DNA of 64,000 nt from Uloborus plumipes. Taxonomy: Eukaryota > Arthropoda > Arachnida > Araneae > Uloboridae. A model generated the notes under the pieces. It was given only the letters and a program-made list of their open reading frames with translations, was not told where the DNA came from and did no database searches. This document shows, piece by piece, positions 60,301-64,000 of the stretch. Numbering within the stretch: the stretch's first letter is position 1; each line of letters begins with the position of its first letter. Made by a program: the position numbers and the translations under genes. The stretch lies in NCBI GenBank assembly GCA_038373865.1, contig JAXGGA010004720.1:1-64000 (forward strand). The letters run 5' to 3'.

Positions 60301-62569
60301 GATTGGTTGATTTCTAAATTTACACGTAAGAATTAGCCAATCAGAAAATTTGATTCGAATATTGTTTGGATTTATCACCATAACAACGGCATCATTGGAT
60401 TGCCGCAAAGTGGCTCTCAAAGTGGAACTAATGTCTCCCGTAGCGAAGCAAATGAAGTAGGAATTTAGTATTTAGGAGGCGTTGGTAAAGCCCTCCCCAT
60501 ATCGCGCTGGTCGGGAGATAGCTAGAAAAAAAAGAGCAATGTATCCGAAGTTATAAAAAGGAGCAATTCAATAAAGGTACAAATTTATGACTTAACAAAA
60601 GATTTTCTTATTATCATATGAGGGTAATTTGTTTAAATAAAAACAAAAGGAAACTGGCATAGAATAAAAAAAAAAAGTAATTCGAAATACTACTTCTTTT
60701 GCTTTATGGTGAAATACGAATTGAAATTTGAGGCTTAAACTGCAACGAATAAGAGCTATGAATAACATTTTTCATGTAAGCAAAATTTCCGAATAAACAT
60801 TTGCATTGTAACCTATTTTAAAAAAGAAAAAGAAAAAATAGAACACCAAAAAATGTACTTACCAATTTGTCTTTACTGAGATCGCAAGCCAATTCATTTG
60901 TAAGTTTAAGAACCAGTTCGTCTGACCAGTAGACGTCCATGACGCATAAAGATTCTTTTCCTGGAGGAGCGGCTTTTAGTAACAGCTCGTAAATGACCTC
61001 TTTCGTCTAAAAGCGAACGCATTATTTAAATAATAAATTATTTTGTCAAGTAACAAATATTGGATGAGAAGATTTTGTTGTGCAGTAAAATTCTTTCATC
61101 CTGGCATTTGCTTCAATCATCGCTCAGCACACATTCTTTATCTTATTTAAGCAACAAATTTCACCGTTCCATTTTAAACTGAAGATTCATGAAAAAGGCA
61201 ATAAGGAACGGCGTCAGTCAGTTAATTTGAACAGATAGTAAACAAAAACTCACCTTGATGATTTCATTAGGAATACGTGACTCATAATCTAAGCGGAAAT
61301 TATGACTTACTTATATTTGCTTAACATCTGAATCACCTAAAAGAGAAATGCTAACCAAGAGCCCACAAGATTGTATAGTGTTGAAAAATAATTAAATAAG
61401 CATCATCCAAAAGAGTATTGAAAAATTTATTTCTGAAAGCATAAATTACAGTGAAATTGGTGACTTGACAAGCTGATGACTCAATTACCTCGGTATATCG
61501 ACAATTATTTTTTCAATATAAGTTCCAATACTAATCTTAATGGGTGAAACCCCTTTTGACTTAAACAGGAGCATCCACAAGTCGACTTCCACTTGCTACT
61601 TTAGCTCTAGAGCTTGATTACGCAATTTTTAGTAATTAAGAAATTAGCTAACAGGGTGAAGTATTTCAATTCACGTGAACAAGGCATATGGGGAAGGTCC
61701 TATGAAAGAGAGTGGGTCTAAGTTTTACCTCTTTTAGTAACCATTGTTCAAAGAATGCACACCTTCTCTAGTTTTCTTGCATTGCGAATCGTGATTGCAG
61801 TGAATAACTTTGTCTTGAGTGCGGTAGTTAAGTTTTCACTTTATTGTTTGCTGGTTGAAGTTTCTTGATGTTTATTATTATTACGAAGAAATATGTTTGT
61901 GTTAATATTAAGAGTTTTAGAATCAGATGAATAAATAAATACTATAGTCCTAATATATTATCGTCATGCGATTATTTAAAATTAAAATGTTTCAGATGCG
62001 GCAGTAACTTCACTGAGTGGGCGAAAAAGCAAGAATTTTTTTTTTTTTATTGCAACTCTACTTTCGCCAATTTGTTCTTTAATTTTTCTTTGCGTTTCAC
62101 ACCTTTTTGAAAATGCACGCTTTTGAAATAAGGCACAATAAAGTCCTGTCTTTAGACAGCTAGACTTCAAACGTTTTAAAACCTTTGTCTACCATTGGAT
62201 AAATTATTTTACTCAATGCAAAAGGAACAATGAGAAATAGTTTATTTTCCCTCCAACCTTTTAAGAATATTCTTGAGAAGTCCTATCTTTGGACAGCTAG
62301 ACTTCAAAAGTTTTAAAACCTTTGTCTACTATTGGATAAATTATTTTACTCAATACAAAAAGAACAATGAGAAATAGTTTATTTTCCCTTGAACCTTTTA
62401 AGAATATTTTCTTTTAAACTAGTGTTTGTCTAAAACGAATTCATTTTTTGAAAATGTCTCAATTTTAGATTTCAAAATGTTAATTCATTTTATGTCAAAA
62501 AAGCTTTAAAGGAGCTACTTACCTTGTTGTCCAATTTTAAGACGCAGTCTTTAAAAAGTAATGGGACTT
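51262..62569 (-). CDS. Gene B: tandem paralogue of gene A, 5' end outside the window
   Basis: Partial minus-strand gene. Exons in transcript order: 62569-62523, 61006-60863, 59362-59315, 52482-52426, 51348-51262. Lengths (47, 144, 48, 57, 87) and phases equal those of gene A exons 2-6. The visible 126 residues keep all seven cysteines found in the matching part of A. There are no stops and no frameshifts, and the splice sites are good, so this looks like a working gene. The signal-peptide exon was sought between 62.6 and 64 kb and not found; it probably lies beyond 64000. Gene A and gene B are head-to-tail, which indicates tandem duplication. Function unknown. Confidence 0.82.
51489..51784. 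mobile_element. MITE built from ACTGTAAAA repeats
   Basis: The ends are CACTGTAAAAAA and TTTTTTGCAGTG, with TA on both sides. The interior is an imperfect array of roughly 36-bp units sharing AGTAATAAACTGTAAAATTG. Lies in the last intron of gene B, 140 bp from exon 6. Confidence 0.8.
51877..51990. mobile_element. Small inverted-repeat element
   Basis: GTAATAGGAAAGGGTAATTG and its complement CAATTACCCTTTCCTAATAC bracket about 70 bp. Confidence 0.7.
52426..52482 (-). CDS. Gene B exon 5
   Basis: 57 nt encoding [19 protein letters not shown]. The acceptor is CATTGCAG and the donor AAT|GTGAGT. 18 of 19 residues equal gene A, with high nucleotide identity as well. Confidence 0.88.
52483..55379. 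other. Gene B intron 4, right part
   Basis: Contains a segment (about 54650-54945) homologous to gene A intron 5. Open frames at 53519-53845 and 54792-55214 are not supported as genes. Confidence 0.45.
55380..56095. mobile_element. hAT-like MITE rich in CAATTAA motifs
   Basis: The ends are CAGTGTAGGG and GCCCAACACTG, with many CAATTAA/TTAATTG repeats at both sides. No matching 8-bp flank was found. Confidence 0.55.
57433..58315. mobile_element. Mariner-type element with degenerate transposase
   Basis: The ends CAGGGGGCGACAGAGAAACT and (inverted) CAGGGTGGGGCGGAGAAACT are flanked by TA at 57431-57432 and 58316-58317. Confidence 0.75.
57564..58198 (+). pseudogene. Broken mariner/Tc-like transposase
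   Basis: Recognisable in several frames. MRWTKEQRAFAAESYFSNNL gives the N-terminal DNA-binding region; a NVEKVRESFLRSPRRSARKH-like stretch and LGIFDWTLR follow. The catalytic core is mostly deleted. The segment corresponding to PDLTLCDYFLWG is shifted, and the C-terminal part with a GGHLPDVVF-type ending survives. Multiple frameshifts and stops. Confidence 0.72.
58947..59180 (+). pseudogene. Helitron-associated charged-repeat ORF remnant
   Basis: 77 residues with two units of the form ESNEQREYRLRDLRDRATRS and ETVSQRQFRLKEQQERTTTS. This Arg/Glu/Gln repeat is typical of the N-terminal part of Helitron-encoded proteins. It ends 75 bp before a Helitron-type 3' end. Confidence 0.6.
59315..59362 (-). 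CDS. Gene B exon 4
   Basis: 48 nt encoding EELSEIFAGPILEHFS. The acceptor is GACTGCAG and the donor TCT|GTAAGT. The most diverged exon of the pair; the N-glycosylation sequon of A is lost. Confidence 0.78.
60188..60485. mobile_element. CCTCCTAAATA MITE, copy 2
   Basis: Same family and orientation as 18122-18417. Shares TGCTTTCTGGTTTTTAGCA and TTGGATTGCCGCAA. Confidence 0.78.
60863..61006 (-). CDS. Gene B exon 3
   Basis: 144 nt beginning TKEVIYELLLKAAPPGKESL and containing [10 protein letters not shown]. The acceptor is CGCTTTTAG and the donor TTG|GTAAGT. The MDVYWSDEL core is identical to gene A. Confidence 0.87.
62141..62412. repeat. Direct duplication, about 137-bp unit
   Basis: Two copies sharing ACAGCTAGACTTCAAA and GGATAAATTATTTTACTCAA, about 93 percent alike. 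Lies in gene B intron 2. Confidence 0.88.
62523..62569 (-). CDS. Gene B exon 2
   Basis: 47 nt encoding VPLLFKDCVLKLDNK after two phase bases. The acceptor is ATTTACAG and the donor AAG|GTAAGT. Aligns without gaps to gene A exon 2. Confidence 0.82.
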
Positions 62570-64000
62570 CTGTAAATATAAAATAAGTCTATAAAACAGA
62601 GCAAATTACTTACTCTTTTTCTGTTAAATGTTATGCATTTGAGTCCTTAAAAAATACAAATGATATGCATTTCGCCTCTATCAGTAAGATATTTACTGTT
62701 GAAATTGGAACATAAGCTTAATAAAATCAGCTGGTGTCAAGTGGGTTCTATTATGCTTCGCATTCTAATTTTCAGCTTTTTCAATGGAGCTCAAACGAAT
62801 TACAAACTTTTAGAACATCATTCTTTTAATTTTCATAGCTTATTGCCGTTTTCAAGTTTCGCTTAAAATATAATTTCAGAAAATGTCAAATTTGAATGCG
62901 AAGAAAGACAGAAAGTAAAAAACATTTATCCATCTTTAGACAAATCAGCTGTAAGCAGTGCCGTAGTCAGACATTTTTGTGAGGGGAAGGGAGAGCTAAC
63001 CGAGGGTTTAGGGGTACTCACCAAAAGAAAAGGTGGCTTGAAACCAATAAACATTACGTTTGATTTATTTTTGCAATAGAACCTAAACAATTCTGAAAAA
63101 GAACCTAGAACCTTAGCTCTTTTGAATCTTTCGCAACTATAACACTGACTGAATATTAATTCTTTTCTTGTTAGATATGACGTTTAGATGATCGGTGTTA
63201 GTAAGCAAAACAATTGTTTTTCGTAAGAACAGAATCTGTCATTCAAGATGGAAACTGTCCAAAACAGATTTTTTTTAGTTCATTGCTTTTCACTCTGAGC
63301 AGTTAGTGTAATTCCTGGCCATATTTTGAATGTCAAAAAGGTTTTAAATCTATTAAACTGGAATTTATTTTTAGGAAATTATAGCTATTTATTTTGTTTA
63401 GTAATGATACTGCTTGAATACCTTATAATGAATAATGAATTCTATAATAAAGGCTGCTATTGATCTCCCATCAAATTCTTTCGTCGTCTCTTTTATATGA
63501 AGAATAAGTGTCTCTATCAAATTCTTCGGTATCAGACTATTCGTACTCACTCAGTTCAACAGTCATTTTTGCTCTCCCATGAAAAAATCCCTTCCTGATT
63601 GGTTGTTTAATTCAACTATTTTGCTAGAATTTTCTTCATACGATTCAGAATACATGTTTAGATCAGCAGCCATTGTCGCTGTCATATAAGAAATCTCCCA
63701 TTCTTTTAGCCATATTGGGTAAAAAAACCGTATAGTATCATTGAGCTCCAACACCAAGTATTATAGCTCAATGTATAGTATATACTTTATGTCATAAATT
63801 TTACCTGGCTATTTTTTTTTGCACTAAGTCGTTGTGTTAAGATATTAATAAAACCTTCTCATTTTTAGCAGACAATCTTTTACAGACAACACCATTTTAT
63901 AATGAAAATTTTCCTAATTAAAAATTGAGTTGTTTCCAATTTTTTAAAAACAATTTTTGTTCTATAAGAATACAGTAGAAAACATTTACTTTTCCCAGGG
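62570..64000. other. Right edge, presumed gene B intron 1
   Basis: Searched for an exon matching gene A exon 1 (phase-1 end, [15 protein letters not shown]) and found none. No other feature recognised. Confidence 0.4.

Noticed and set aside
63540..63620. Candidate first exon of gene B (donor TGA|GTGAGT on the minus strand, phase 1 possible)
   Set aside because: The upstream frame lacks a signal peptide and the two cysteines expected from gene A exon 1.

Overview
The window is eukaryotic nuclear DNA: AT-rich, with short coding exons bounded by GT/AG splice signals, multi-kilobase introns, and dense transposon remnants (Tc1/mariner, hAT, piggyBac-like, Harbinger-like, Helitron, tRNA-derived SINE). 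The protein and repeat character suggests an arthropod, most likely an arachnid such as a spider. That placement is inference; no diagnostic marker gene is present.

Three real genes can be supported. (1) Plus strand, 1202-20877: a complete ten-exon gene for an FMN-dependent (S)-2-hydroxy-acid oxidase (glycolate oxidase/HAO1 family), 408 residues. It is unusual because the reading frame runs back through two small upstream exons into a signal peptide, the C terminus lacks a peroxisomal SKL-type signal, and an active-site arginine is replaced by tryptophan. (2) Minus strand, 45875 down to 23542: a complete six-exon gene (gene A) for a 168-residue secreted cysteine-rich protein that I do not recognise. 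(3) Minus strand, 62569 down to 51262: its tandem paralogue (gene B), with five exons visible and the signal-peptide exon probably beyond the right edge. Exon lengths and phases are the same in A and B. The oxidase and gene A are convergent, with 3' ends about 2.6 kb apart (20878-23442).

Layout: 1-1.2 kb, tandem repeats and the presumed oxidase promoter; 1.2-20.9 kb, oxidase exons with introns filled by transposons, including a 4.1-kb nested element abutting a splice donor, a Tc1 element broken by one stop codon, and a 1.45-kb foldback palindrome; 20.9-23.4 kb, intergenic; 23.4-45.9 kb, gene A, whose longest intron (29.7-43.1 kb) holds inverted duplications, satellites, a Helitron helicase fragment and a second palindrome; 45.9-51.1 kb, intergenic repeats; 51.1-64 kb, gene B with Helitron and DDE-transposase debris in its introns.

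The best candidates for undescribed biology are the apparently secreted oxidase with an altered active site and the tandem pair of unrecognised secreted cysteine-rich genes. Nothing in the sequence shows that they act together.
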